NCBI GenBank assembly: GCA_039704465.1
Contig: JASFAU010000016.1
Coordinates: forward strand, 372,001-436,000
Reading direction: 5' to 3'
Source: Plasmodiophora brassicae
Taxonomy: Eukaryota; Endomyxa; Phytomyxea; Plasmodiophorida; Plasmodiophoridae
Length of the DNA: 64,000 nt
The notes beneath the pieces were generated by a model. It saw only the letters and a program-made list of their open reading frames with translations, searched no databases and had not been told where the DNA came from. Numbering within the stretch: the stretch's first letter is position 1; each line of letters opens with the position of its first letter. Both the position numbers and the translations under genes were made by a program. Below, one piece after another: positions 11,991 through 21,241 of the stretch.

Positions 11991-12168
11991 ACGAAAGGGG
12001 AATTTTACGACGTACGCATTGTGTTTTCAAGCAGAATCACGCCGAGCGCCAGATCACACGAGGCTCGGATCGCAGAACGTGGATGCACCACGCGGAGCTC
12101 TCCTGTGTCCGTTGTCCCAGACGGCGTCTGACCACGAATGGTTTATGAGAACGCTTTTCATGATTCCG

Positions 12169-13575
12169 TCAGTTCGCGGTATCGGGGGCATCGACGCACC
12201 CGGCTGGAACGGTGTGCCCGCTGTGAGCGCCTGCAGGTGGACGAACATTGCCGTGAACGTGCGCATTTGGGACCAGCTGGTCAACTGCCCGATCAGGAAG
12301 ACGATCGACCCGGGTGCTGGGAGGCGCTGCGTCATAGGCGACATTATCGAGTATCTGATCGAGTTGCATAGGGCGAGGGGGACGCCGTCCCGCAGGAGCG
12401 GCCACGCTCATGGAACGCCGATGATTGGTAGCAACAATAGTCGGTGCTGGCACCTGCTGGGCGAAAACATTCGGAACGGTTGCTTCTTGGCTTCGCGCAG
12501 GCACCGCCGCAGGCTGTTGCGAGGACGCCGTCCTTGTCCCAGGTCGAGACGCTGCTGAACGAGCCGGGGATGGATTAGACAACGCGCGGTGCTGAGGATG
12601 CGCATGTCGTCGACGAAGCATGACAACCACCATCCGTCGACGAGTAGGGCCTGGGACCGTTGTCGGACCCGTGGAAACAGGACCTGGCCCCGCGTTTAAG
12701 GTCCCAGACCGGGTGCGATGTTGCACGTGGACATGCACCGGGACATGAGGGGTACCTCCGCGCCTGGGACGCGGGTCCGGACACGACATCGGGTTGAAAC
12801 GGTGGACGCGCCGGACGTGAACGGTTGCGATGCGGGCACGGACGGGTACAGGATTCGGTTGGCTTGATGGAGGACTCGGGCGGTTCATGATTGCCATGAG
12901 CGGGTGGGGTATGCCGCTGGTGGACACGTCACCGACTCTGACCAGGTCCCCGCCAGGGACGTGCCACTTGGCCGACGGCCGCGTCGAGCAATCGACAGTC
13001 TGGCATACATTGTCGACAATACGTTCAAGGTGCAGGTTCCGGAAGCATGTTTCATCGATGTCCGTGAACACCAGCTGCATGCCGGACGCGTACACTTCGT
13101 ACGGGCGCTTGAACGACTTTGCGAGGTGCGAACGGCCGTCCCTGCATATCCAGATCATCTTGTCGGCTTGGATAAACCGGCCGATGGCCTCTGGGACGTG
13201 ACCCTGTTGAAGGCTGCGAAGGAACAGGTCGGCGTTCTTGATCATGTCCATCAGATCCAGGTTCATGTACGCGAAACCGAGGCTACGAGGGATTGGCATG
13301 TTCGTCATCGGTGACGACAGGGTGTCCTTGTCCCAGGACCTGGTGTACACTTCGTCCACGTCGTACGTGATGCCGTCCGCCAGCGTAATCATCATGTTCG
13401 CGACCCGGCCTGTCAACGGACATCGGAACCATGTCACGTTGGCGGCGTTCAGCAACGCGTCGGCATGGCGTGCCCGTTCAGGCGCCAACATCAGCGGGTC
13501 CGGCGGGTACACAGGCACGAATACTCCCACCGCACAGCGCGCGACCACAATCACTACGAGCGACGACGTCCACAT
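12169..13575 (-). CDS. Secreted protein of a local family, copy 2
   Basis: The start was set at ATG 13575 (MWTSSLVVIVVARCAVG, a signal peptide) rather than the longer upstream frame, because this aligns with the start of copy 1. The 468-residue product shares the core of about 220 residues with 9800-11176, including FRCPLTGRVANMMITLADG, PIPRSLGFAYMNLDLMD and SGMQLVFTDIDETCFRNLHL. The tail is again long, basic and P/R/H-rich, and it is unlike the tail of copy 1. The function is unknown; secretion is supported by the signal peptide. Confidence 0.65.
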   Translation of the reverse strand: MWTSSLVVIVVARCAVGVFVPVYPPDPLMLAPERARHADALLNAANVTWFRCPLTGRVANMMITLADGITYDVDEVYTRSWDKDTLSSPMTNMPIPRSLGFAYMNLDLMDMIKNADLFLRSLQQGHVPEAIGRFIQADKMIWICRDGRSHLAKSFKRPYEVYASGMQLVFTDIDETCFRNLHLERIVDNVCQTVDCSTRPSAKWHVPGGDLVRVGDVSTSGIPHPLMAIMNRPSPPSSQPNPVPVRARIATVHVRRVHRFNPMSCPDPRPRRGGTPHVPVHVHVQHRTRSGTLNAGPGPVSTGPTTVPGPTRRRMVVVMLRRRHAHPQHRALSNPSPARSAASRPGTRTASSQQPAAVPARSQEATVPNVFAQQVPAPTIVATNHRRSMSVAAPAGRRPPRPMQLDQILDNVAYDAAPPSTRVDRLPDRAVDQLVPNAHVHGNVRPPAGAHSGHTVPAGCVDAPDTAN

Positions 13576-13799
13576 CGTGTTGTCCAACAGCAAGTTTCGA
13601 TGGTGAAGGCGTGCAGTTTGACAAGTGTCGGTCTTGCGGAGACGGCCGACGGTCGTGGACCGCGCCTCCACTGGCATGCGACCAAATATAGACCTGTCAA
13701 ACATGTCACACGACTCATCTCAGTGGACGCGCTGTCGCTGGCGCGACTCACGAACTGCGTGGCGGGGCACAGAAGCTGCTGGGTCCGTTCACGCCGAAG

Positions 13800-15254
13800 T
13801 TCGCTGGCTCTGCGTTTAGTTCCGCGCGTTCCGGCCACCTGCTACGCCTGCATTGCGTTTCGTGTGAAACGGTACCCCGTTTATGTATCCAGTGTGAACC
13901 TGGAGTCGTTGTCGGTGTACCTTGGCGCCGTCTTGCGGATGGGATTGGAGGATATAGCACCAACGTGCTGGACGATGGACGGGGAGATTTCGAGTATGTC
14001 CCAGTCGTCCGAGCCCTGCATCCAGTCGAACATGTCGATGTCAATGGGGTCCAACTGGTCAACAGGCTTGCAAAGGCGCTGTTCCAGGTGCAGTTTCAAA
14101 GCGGTCGCTGAGCTTCTGGTGAAGACGTTCGCAACGTTGCCCGCTGACTCGGTGCATGGTCCAAGGTGTGGATCTCGTCTTTCAAGCATCTCGACGATTT
14201 GCTGTCGCCCAAGGATCATCATTACGGCGACCGTCGTCCCGAAGACGGCGCATACGAAGTTGGCACCGGCCTTGAAGGTACCAGTGTCAACAAGCAATGG
14301 TTCATAGTCACTTGAAAGCCCCATTATCATGAAGTGAGCCCGTCTGCAGAAGCATTTTGAGGCAATCCCAAGTACTGCAATGCAAACTGAAACAATGGCA
14401 GGAGACACAGTTAGCTCGAATAGCGTTCGAAATGTTATTCCGAACCCATTCAGGAAGTCACCAACGTACGCCTTCAGCATAAGATGTTTTCGGCGGGGTT
14501 CCGGACGCTGTTCAAGCATCGCTCTCAGTCTCACCAGGAACGCTCTTGACAGCATGGCATCCTCCTCGCAGATAATGCACCACGGTGCCTTCGAATCGAG
14601 ACAAGAGCGAAGCGCCTCGACGTAGCCGACGTATTGGTCCTGGATCCAACCGTAGACGTCCTCCGCCCCCGTCCGTGCTGTACCCGACCGCAACGAAGCA
14701 CTAGTATTCTCCAGGTCTCTTGCCGTTATCGGTTTCCGTTGAGCTGACTGTCGACCGTAAATGTCGCGGACCGTCACCCCGGGTACGTCCCGGAACCTGT
14801 CCAAACCTGGGTCGACCTGGCTCGGTTCGTTCGTGTTAATGAGAGCAACACGAACGGATTTGAGGTCGCCTGCCGTGCTTCCCGTTATCAGCGACCAGAA
14901 GAAGACGTTCAGGTACGGGACGGGGCGCTTCGTCGTCATCACGACGAATGTGAAGTCAGGCGGACCGTACCGGTTTCCGTTTCCGAACGAAACGGAAGAC
15001 GGCTGAAAGGTGGACATAAACGCCGCAGTGGTCGCAATGACGTGATCGTGGACCGCGCGCGCATCACGCGTAGCGAACACATTCACTGGTGATCGTGGGT
15101 GTCTCCACCCCATCATGAACGTCATCACGATAACGACTGCGCAAATGCGCCAGACGCGCGACATGAGAGCCGATCGCCGCATCGACATGGTGGGTTTCGT
15201 GGCCGGTTTGGCATGTTGTTGTTCCTGCCGCATGGTGTTCTTCGTCTGCAACAT
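13800..15254 (-). repeat. Segmental duplication unit 1 (pairs with about 16417-17853)
   Basis: The similarity covers the whole glycosyltransferase gene and extends about 80 nt past its stop codon. There 13805-13880 and 16417-16495 share ctgcgttt, gcgcgttc, cctgctacg and cgtttatgtatccagtgtg. The copies are direct, about 2.6 kb apart. Confidence 0.75.
13881..15254 (-). CDS. PGAP4/TMEM246-like glycosyltransferase, copy 1
   Basis: This intronless gene encodes 457 residues. An N-terminal signal anchor lies at about residues 30-50 (RICAVVIVMTFMMGW). The GT-A-like first half begins DFTFVVMTTKRPVPYLNVFF and continues with a strand carrying RVALINTNEPSQ. An acidic catalytic-type motif, CIICEEDAM, sits at about residue 228. 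Two hydrophobic helices (about residues 285-300 and 330-350) are inserted before the C-terminal catalytic part with IDMFDWMQ. A transmembrane pair splitting the GT domain is the hallmark of PGAP4/TMEM246, the Golgi GalNAc transferase that modifies GPI anchors. The assignment rests on architecture and motifs. The gene was duplicated to 16495-17832. Confidence 0.65.
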   Translation of the reverse strand: MLQTKNTMRQEQQHAKPATKPTMSMRRSALMSRVWRICAVVIVMTFMMGWRHPRSPVNVFATRDARAVHDHVIATTAAFMSTFQPSSVSFGNGNRYGPPDFTFVVMTTKRPVPYLNVFFWSLITGSTAGDLKSVRVALINTNEPSQVDPGLDRFRDVPGVTVRDIYGRQSAQRKPITARDLENTSASLRSGTARTGAEDVYGWIQDQYVGYVEALRSCLDSKAPWCIICEEDAMLSRAFLVRLRAMLEQRPEPRRKHLMLKAYVGDFLNGFGITFRTLFELTVSPAIVSVCIAVLGIASKCFCRRAHFMIMGLSSDYEPLLVDTGTFKAGANFVCAVFGTTVAVMMILGRQQIVEMLERRDPHLGPCTESAGNVANVFTRSSATALKLHLEQRLCKPVDQLDPIDIDMFDWMQGSDDWDILEISPSIVQHVGAISSNPIRKTAPRYTDNDSRFTLDT

Positions 15255-15779
15255 GTGGTTCCTTGCCGAATTCTCAACGCAATAACGAATGAATCATTGT
15301 CTTCGAGACCCGCGGTCACGCCTTTAGCCATGCGTAATGGTCGCGTGCCCCTGTGCGGGAGGATCTGGAAGCGGATGCAAGGTGAACCACCTCGTAACCG
15401 CATGAGGAAACCCGGTGGACATCCGTTTACGGACACCCGCGTCTGAGCATCATCCACATGTACAAACACATTTCTACAATACTGTAGCCATCGACGGTAT
15501 TGGCAATGGTGCGCGCGACACGTAGGTGGAGCCGGTTCCATAGAAGGGGGCTAGGTGCCAGAGGGTGAGGGACGTGAGTCATGGCGATGGAGAGAGCACG
15601 CGCACTGTCCACCACTGAACCCATATAACGGTGCGTCTCCCGTAGAGTGCACCACGAGAAAACAGAACGTTCAGGATCGTCTCGCTTCTTCCGATGCGGT
15701 GTTGCCCTCTGATGATGTGGTCGTTTCGGTGTCCATATTAGTTGTCGTATTGCGTCAGTGTGTGCGTTGCATGATAGTC

Positions 15780-15900
15780 GAGCCGGCTCCCAGTTAGCTG
15801 CTCTAGACACGTCGAAGCCAGACCATGAAATCTTAATCTGCTGCTCATAGGTTTCGCGATCAAGACGCCAATCGAGCAATCATCAACGAGGAGTACAGTA
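15780..15900 (-). mobile_element. Ty3/gypsy-type chromodomain remnant
   Basis: The minus-strand translation contains YEQQIKISWSGFDVSRAANW followed by EPA. This is the y.v.W.Gf...NWEP signature of the chromodomain at the C-terminus of chromovirus integrases, and a basic, proline-rich tail (TPKRPHHQR) follows. No integrase core is attached, so this is a decayed fragment. Confidence 0.5.
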
Positions 15901-16189
15901 TGATCTCGGTCGTGATGTTGACGTTGGCGTCAGCATAACGTCGGATTCGCTGTGTGTGCGCTAGGAAGCGTCGTATCGTCAGTGGGTCCCCGAGTTCACA
16001 CACCTGATCATTGATGCGTTGAACGACCCTGTACGTGCCGTTTCGCGTTCAAGCCGTAGTCGCCCGGGATGAACGTTTCGTAGTGACGTCCAACTAGGCA
16101 TCAGCGAGCTAACGACATCCTGGGTCGTCGCCAACCGCCTCCTGCGGTCATCTACGTCGACAAAGATGACCAACGTAACCGGTGTATGT

Positions 16190-16345
16190 TGTCAAGGACA
16201 TCCTGGGTTCCCGACTCTACCGACGGCAGTTACCGTACCTGGTGAACTGGGAAGGTTCCACGACCACGGAGCGATCCTGGGAACCTGCTCGGAATTCCGG
16301 GGAGTATTCGCCGACACTTCGTATGCTGATCCTCGACTTCCACTA
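16190..16345 (+). mobile_element. Ty3/gypsy-type chromodomain remnant
   Basis: In one plus-strand frame VKDILGSRLYRRQLPYLVNW runs into EGSTTTERSWEPARN and ends at a TAG about 20 codons later. The I..sR..r...eYLVkWeG....SWEPa pattern is the integrase chromodomain of chromoviruses. The upstream integrase is not preserved. It lies between the two glycosyltransferase copies. Confidence 0.65.
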
Positions 16346-16494
16346 GCAAGTACCCAAACAAGCGAGGACCCGGCCTTGAGAGGGGGACCATGTAACGCGC
16401 AGATCCGGACCGCCTGTCCTGCTCTGCGTTTGGTTTCGCGCGTTCGGGCCGCCTGCTACGACTGCCCCGTTTCGTGTGCAACGGTAACCCCCGT

Positions 16495-17832
16495 TTATGT
16501 ATCCAGTGTGAACCTGGAGTCGTTGTCGGTATACTTTGGGGTTTTGCAGCTGGGGTTGGAGGACATTGCACCCATGTGCTGGACGATGGACGGGGTGACC
16601 TCGAGTAGGTCCCAGTCGCCCGAGTCCTGCATCCACTCGAACATGTCGAGATCAATGGGCTTCAACTGGTCGACAGCCTTGTAAAGGCGCTGTTCCAGGT
16701 GCAATTTCAAGGCGATCGCTGAGCTTCTGGTGAAGACGTTCGCAACATTGCCCGCTGCCTCGGTGCATGGACCAAGGTGTGGATCTCGTCTTTCAAACAT
16801 TTCGACGATTTGCTGTCGCCCAAGGATCATCATTACCGTGATCGTCGTCCCGAAGACGACGCATGCGAGTATGGCACCGGTCTTGAAGGTGCCAGTTACA
16901 ACAAGCAATGGTTCATAGTCCCTTGTACGTCCCATTGTCATGAAGCGAGCCCGCCTGCAGAGCTGTGGGTTCATTGCAAGTACTGCAATGCACAATGAAA
17001 CAATGGCAGGCAACAGAATTAACTCGAATAGCGTCCGGAATGAGTATTCGAACCCTGTCAGGAAGTCACCGACGTACGCCTTCAGCATAAGATGTTTTCG
17101 CCGGGGCTCTGGGCGCTGTTCAAGCAACGCTCTTAGTCTCACCAGGAACGCTCTTGACAGCATGGCATCCTCCTCGCAGATAATGCACCACGGTGCCTTC
17201 GAATCGAGACACTCGCGAAGCGCCTCGACGTAGCCGACGTACTGGTCCCGAAACCATTCCTTGACCTTCTTCCTCGTCTGCGATTTACCCGACCGCAACG
17301 AGGCGATTGTTTTCTCCAGGTCTCTTGTCGTTTCCGATTTCCGTTGACCTGACTGTCGACCGTAAATGTCGCGGACCGTCACCCCGGGTACGTCCCGGAA
17401 CCTGTCCAAACCTGTGTCGACCTGGCTCGGTTCGTTCGTGTTAATGAGAGCGACACGAACGGATTTGAGGTCGCCTGCCGTACTTCCCGTTATCAGCGAC
17501 CAGAAGAAAACGTTCAGGTACGTGACGGGGCGCTTCGTCGTCATCACGACGAATGTGAAGTCAGGCGGGTCGGTTTCCGTTCCAAAGGAAACCGAAGACG
17601 GCTGAAATGTGGTCATGAAGGCCGAGGTGACCGCGACGACATGATCGTGGACCCGATGAGCGTCACGCGTAGCGAACACATTCAGCGGTGATCGTGGATG
17701 TCTCCATCCGATCAGGATGGTCATCACGATAACCACCGCGCTAATGCGGCAGACACGCGACACGAGAGCGCATTGCCGCATCGACATGATGGGTTTCCTG
17801 GCCGGTTTGACACGTTTTGGATCCTGCCGCAT
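16495..17832 (-). CDS. PGAP4/TMEM246-like glycosyltransferase, copy 2
   Basis: A 445-residue paralogue, closely similar to 13881-15254 over its whole length. It has the N-terminal anchor (RISAVVIVMTILIGW), DFTFVVMTTKRPVTYLNVFF, CIICEEDAM, an inserted transmembrane pair and IDLDMFEWMQ. The start was set at ATG 17832; copy 1 has an extra upstream ATG that here reads GTG. The region just before the acidic motif differs most (KVKEWFRDQYVG against VYGWIQDQYVG). Both copies are intact, which suggests both are expressed or the duplication is recent. Confidence 0.65.
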   Translation of the reverse strand: MRQDPKRVKPARKPIMSMRQCALVSRVCRISAVVIVMTILIGWRHPRSPLNVFATRDAHRVHDHVVAVTSAFMTTFQPSSVSFGTETDPPDFTFVVMTTKRPVTYLNVFFWSLITGSTAGDLKSVRVALINTNEPSQVDTGLDRFRDVPGVTVRDIYGRQSGQRKSETTRDLEKTIASLRSGKSQTRKKVKEWFRDQYVGYVEALRECLDSKAPWCIICEEDAMLSRAFLVRLRALLEQRPEPRRKHLMLKAYVGDFLTGFEYSFRTLFELILLPAIVSLCIAVLAMNPQLCRRARFMTMGRTRDYEPLLVVTGTFKTGAILACVVFGTTITVMMILGRQQIVEMFERRDPHLGPCTEAAGNVANVFTRSSAIALKLHLEQRLYKAVDQLKPIDLDMFEWMQDSGDWDLLEVTPSIVQHMGAMSSNPSCKTPKYTDNDSRFTLDT

Positions 17833-18064
17833 TGTGTTCTTCGTCTGTGACACGACAACGCGGGAACGAGGGATCGGCGCTACTACGCGTATCGAATCTG
17901 GATCCGCTAGTGGAGGCAGCGTGCCGGAAGCTGGGCCGGCTGCCTAGGTGGCGTCACGGTGCGTGACGTCACGCTCATGATTCACGACCGCGAGGCCGTG
18001 ACAGTCTGCAACACCACTGTCCTACTCCCGTTGCCACTTCCGGGTCAGACCATGCCTCACTGCC

Positions 18065-18391
18065 TTATATTAGGTCCATCATGGCCGACGGCGCTCGGGT
18101 GCGTGCCGTGTGTCGGACGTCCACGTCGACGAACGGCTCCGGTTCGCTCGTTGTCAATCGTCGGGACACGCTGGACCCGTAGGCGGGCGTTGTTCGGATG
18201 ACGTGCGCAAAGTCGCGCTTCAGCAGGGTCTTCACGGAGTCCTGGTGCAGTTCGCGACGGGCGCAGGCGATCACGCACACGCTGCAGATGATCACGACGA
18301 GCAGCACGACGATCAGGACCAGCATGACCAGGTTCGGCGTCGATGATGTAATCTCCTGGAAGCCGTCCCGTATCCAGTCGCCGGACGACAT
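18065..18391 (-). CDS. Small single-pass membrane protein
   Basis: ATG 18391 opens a 108-residue protein. About 20 polar residues are followed by one strong hydrophobic helix (LVMLVLIVVLLVVIICSVCV), a basic stop-transfer, and a polar tail with TSEPEPFVDVDV. No signal peptide precedes the helix, so it is an N-out or signal-anchor type protein. No family is recognised. An in-frame TTG-initiated extension runs upstream to about 18457, so the start could be further 5'. Confidence 0.5.
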   Translation of the reverse strand: MSSGDWIRDGFQEITSSTPNLVMLVLIVVLLVVIICSVCVIACARRELHQDSVKTLLKRDFAHVIRTTPAYGSSVSRRLTTSEPEPFVDVDVRHTARTRAPSAMMDLI

Positions 18392-18522
18392 CGCTGGCCT
18401 GCCTACCCAGCTGAAACGAATGCCACGTGGCTCGGCTATTTCCGGCGCTTGCCCCAATTTGGCAATCGAACGTCCGATCCCGATGTTCGTGTAGTCTATT
18501 CACACATATGGTACAATGGGGA

Positions 18523-19253
18523 TTACTCGAGCATGAATATGCGATTGGAGACGTCCTCGACGAGCCAGTTCATCGCGTCGACGAGGCCGTCACCGGTGAT
18601 GGCAGATACGGCGACGATCTGCCAGTGATGGGACACGATCTTGTCGAGTTGCAGAACGCGACCGATCTCCTCGCACGTCAGCGACCCGTCCAGGTCCTGT
18701 TTGTTCGCCAGCACTAGAAGCGACGCGCCTTCGAGTCTCTTCGCCAAACGACAATCAGGAGCCGTGCACAGAAAGGCAATTCGATATCGCGGACCTCTTC
18801 CCGTAGGACGTCGTGGAGGTGTGCCCTGCATTCCTTCAACCGTCGAATATCAGCGGAATCGACGACCCAGATCAGCCCGTCGGTCCTCTCGAAATAATTC
18901 CTCCAGTACGACCGGATCGTCGTCTGCCCGCCAACGTCCCATATATTCAGAGAATACCTGCCAACGGCTATAGTTAACCATACGAACCATAAACTCGACA
19001 AGACGGTCGCCTTTACCCCCTGTAATCAAACGTCGATATTTGAAAGCCGAGAGTCGGGCTGATCTGTGCGAACGGTCAGCGAGATGGAGACGGGCGGCGT
19101 GCGCGCGCGCGCGCGACAACGCACCTCGTTGACGTCCTCGCCCGAGAACTGCTTGACGACCGTCGTCTTGCCGGCGTTGTCCAACCCGAGCATCAGGATG
19201 CGCATCTGTTTCTCCTTGCGCTTGATCTTGCGCAGGACGCCCAGCAGGCCCAT
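18523..19253 (-). CDS. ARL2: ADP-ribosylation-factor-like GTPase 2
   Basis: Four exons join to exactly 184 residues, the usual ARL2 length. They begin [20 protein letters not shown], then the P-loop GLDNAGKTT, switch I with PTLGF, switch II WDVGGQ followed by [20 protein letters not shown], and NKQDL for guanine recognition. The protein ends [14 protein letters not shown]. The [20 protein letters not shown] stretch is typical of ARL2, which works with tubulin cofactors and BART/PDE6D-type effectors. All motifs for GTP binding are intact. Intron 1 carries a run of CG dinucleotides at about 19100-19117. The start faces the F-box gene at 19696 across about 440 nt, which is a possible shared promoter. 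Confidence 0.92.
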
Positions 19254-19695
19254 CGCAGCGGCACGGTGTGCTGCGCCGCCGACGCACCACCTCCGCCCAC
19301 TGGTCCGTCACATTTTCCAGCCGCGCCTATAATCATTGGAACCCGAATACTCCCGGTCAAACTATGCTACAGACGGTCAATACTCCTGCACAAAAGCGTC
19401 ACCAGGCATTCGATCCTGGGCGTTCTTGTGCCCGGTTGCCCCCCAGGTACGTGGAATGACCAGCGTCGGTGTACACGGGTGGGGAGCGCCTGCGGACACA
19501 CCGGATTGGCGCCGACGTCGGTGACGTTATTTTTGGGACCGTGTCCCTGTGGCACGGAGGCGGGGCCGAGTCGGCCGACGGTACAATAAATATTATCAAT
19601 CATTTTCTCAGTCGCGCGCCCGCCCAGTGAACGAATAATAATTATTCGGCAGCGCGATTGGACTTGGTGTCATTTGCGATTTTGACGGGGCCGGG

Positions 19696-20991
19696 ATGGG
19701 GTGGACGGCGCCCCGGGCGATGCTGGGCCAGGCGCTGGCCCAGGACGTCTGCGTCGTGGCGCTGGCGACGCTGCACGGCCGACGGTCGCTGCTGGACGTC
19801 CCGGACCACGTCGTCCTGGCCATCATGGAGATGCTCGACGCGGATGACATTTGCCGGCTTCGTGCCGTTTGCGCGCGCCTGCTCGAGCTCGCTGACGATG
19901 TCGCGTTCGTGCAGCGGGTGCTCAGGAGGGATTTCGGCGATGTCGACGCGGAATCGGATGATGGCCTGCATGAGCACTCGGTGGCCGATTGGAGGTCGTA
20001 CCAAGCGCATTACGGTGCCGTGCAGGGACGGAGGCGCATGCGCGTCATGAGGAAACATCACCAGGAAGCGATGGAACGTCGAGAGCGGCTGCAACGCCTG
20101 GCGATCCATTACTTCACCTTCTTCCACGATCGGGTCGTGTCGGTCGCGTTGCCCCTGTTGGCACTGGTCGGTGTGATCTGCATCGGGCTCAAGCTGGACG
20201 GGTCGATCTCCTGGGCGTGGTCCACCGTCCTGTGGCCCTGGTTCGTGATGGCCGCCGTGATCTGGATCGGCGTTTCGACACTCGTCTCGGTGTCTGTGAA
20301 GCAACATCACTGGCTGTTCGACCAGATCGTCACTTCGGAGTGGTCGGGTTGCCTGTCCGGCCTATCACGCGACATCGTTCGCGGTGGCGTAGTCGCCAAT
20401 GCTGTCGCGCTCCTGATGTGTCTCTGCTTGACTCTGCAAATCATTCTGATCGCACTGAGGCTTGACGCGATCGTCCTGGCCCCATGGTCGGTCATCCTGC
20501 TGCCGCTCTGGATCACGTACACATTGGTCTGCGTGGCTCCATGTTCTGGTTGGGTGCTTCATTCGGAACGATTGTTGTTCTTCGGGCTGCTCTGGGCGGC
20601 CGCCCTTACGTGGTTCTTTGTGTTCACCATTCTTCTAACTATACACCTCGACCAGGGGATTCTGTCCTTATCGCACGTCTTCATCCCACTGTGGATAGTC
20701 GACGGCATCTTTATTGCTGTGGCTTTCATCGCCGTACTGAGCGCGTTCCTTGACTTCCTGTCCCCATGCTCTATCTTCGGGTGCACTTTGAACGACGTTC
20801 TCTACGTTTCCGCATACCTCGGCGTCGCCATCGTCGTGTTCGCTCCTCTTGCCGTTGTGAAAAGCCTCATCATCTACAAGATCATCTCTGCACCCGTATC
20901 TCTATCGTATATTGCGGTCCTGTCCCCACTGATCATCTGGTTCGGCCTCGCTGCGTGCTGCTCGTTCACTGTTACATTGGTGGTGGAGTGA
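19696..20991 (+). CDS. F-box protein fused to TMEM185-like multi-pass domain
   Basis: Single exon, 431 residues. Residues about 31-75 form an F-box (LLDVPDHVVLAIMEMLDADD followed by ICRLRAVCARL). A charged coiled linker comes next. From about residue 140 there are about ten hydrophobic helices with the repeated TMEM185 signature: LDGSISWAWSTVLWPWFV, LDAIVLAPWSVILLPLWI and LDQGILSLSHVFIPLWIVD. TMEM185 proteins (fragile-X-F family) have no settled biochemical role. The F-box implies recruitment of a membrane target to an SCF ubiquitin ligase, which is inference. Confidence 0.75.
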   Translation: MGWTAPRAMLGQALAQDVCVVALATLHGRRSLLDVPDHVVLAIMEMLDADDICRLRAVCARLLELADDVAFVQRVLRRDFGDVDAESDDGLHEHSVADWRSYQAHYGAVQGRRRMRVMRKHHQEAMERRERLQRLAIHYFTFFHDRVVSVALPLLALVGVICIGLKLDGSISWAWSTVLWPWFVMAAVIWIGVSTLVSVSVKQHHWLFDQIVTSEWSGCLSGLSRDIVRGGVVANAVALLMCLCLTLQIILIALRLDAIVLAPWSVILLPLWITYTLVCVAPCSGWVLHSERLLFFGLLWAAALTWFFVFTILLTIHLDQGILSLSHVFIPLWIVDGIFIAVAFIAVLSAFLDFLSPCSIFGCTLNDVLYVSAYLGVAIVVFAPLAVVKSLIIYKIISAPVSLSYIAVLSPLIIWFGLAACCSFTVTLVVE

Positions 20992-21241
20992 CGCCCAACG
21001 ATGAAGTGCCTCGCGGCCTGGCGCACGTCCACACTCTAATATTCGTTGACAATGAACGCAGGTTGTTTTTTCTCTAACCGCATTGACGTTCTCAGGTACG
21101 GCTGGGGGAATGTCACACCAGGCATGGATTATTAGTTTATTACACACACTTGGCAGGTCGAGGAGGAGCCACCTGTGCTCTCGGTCACAGCGTAATGAGG
21201 GGCAGCGCCTGATATTTGCTGTGAGCGGCGGACACTTGCCG
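20992..21241. other. Short intergenic spacer
   Basis: 250 nt between the F-box gene and the EF-hand gene. An in-frame upstream extension of the EF-hand frame exists but lacks protein-like composition, and I see nothing else. Confidence 0.4.

Noticed and set aside
19100..19117. CG dinucleotide run as a promoter or Z-DNA element of ARL2
   Set aside because: It lies in intron 1 of ARL2. A second similar run lies in the receptor-like gene, so it is treated as simple sequence.
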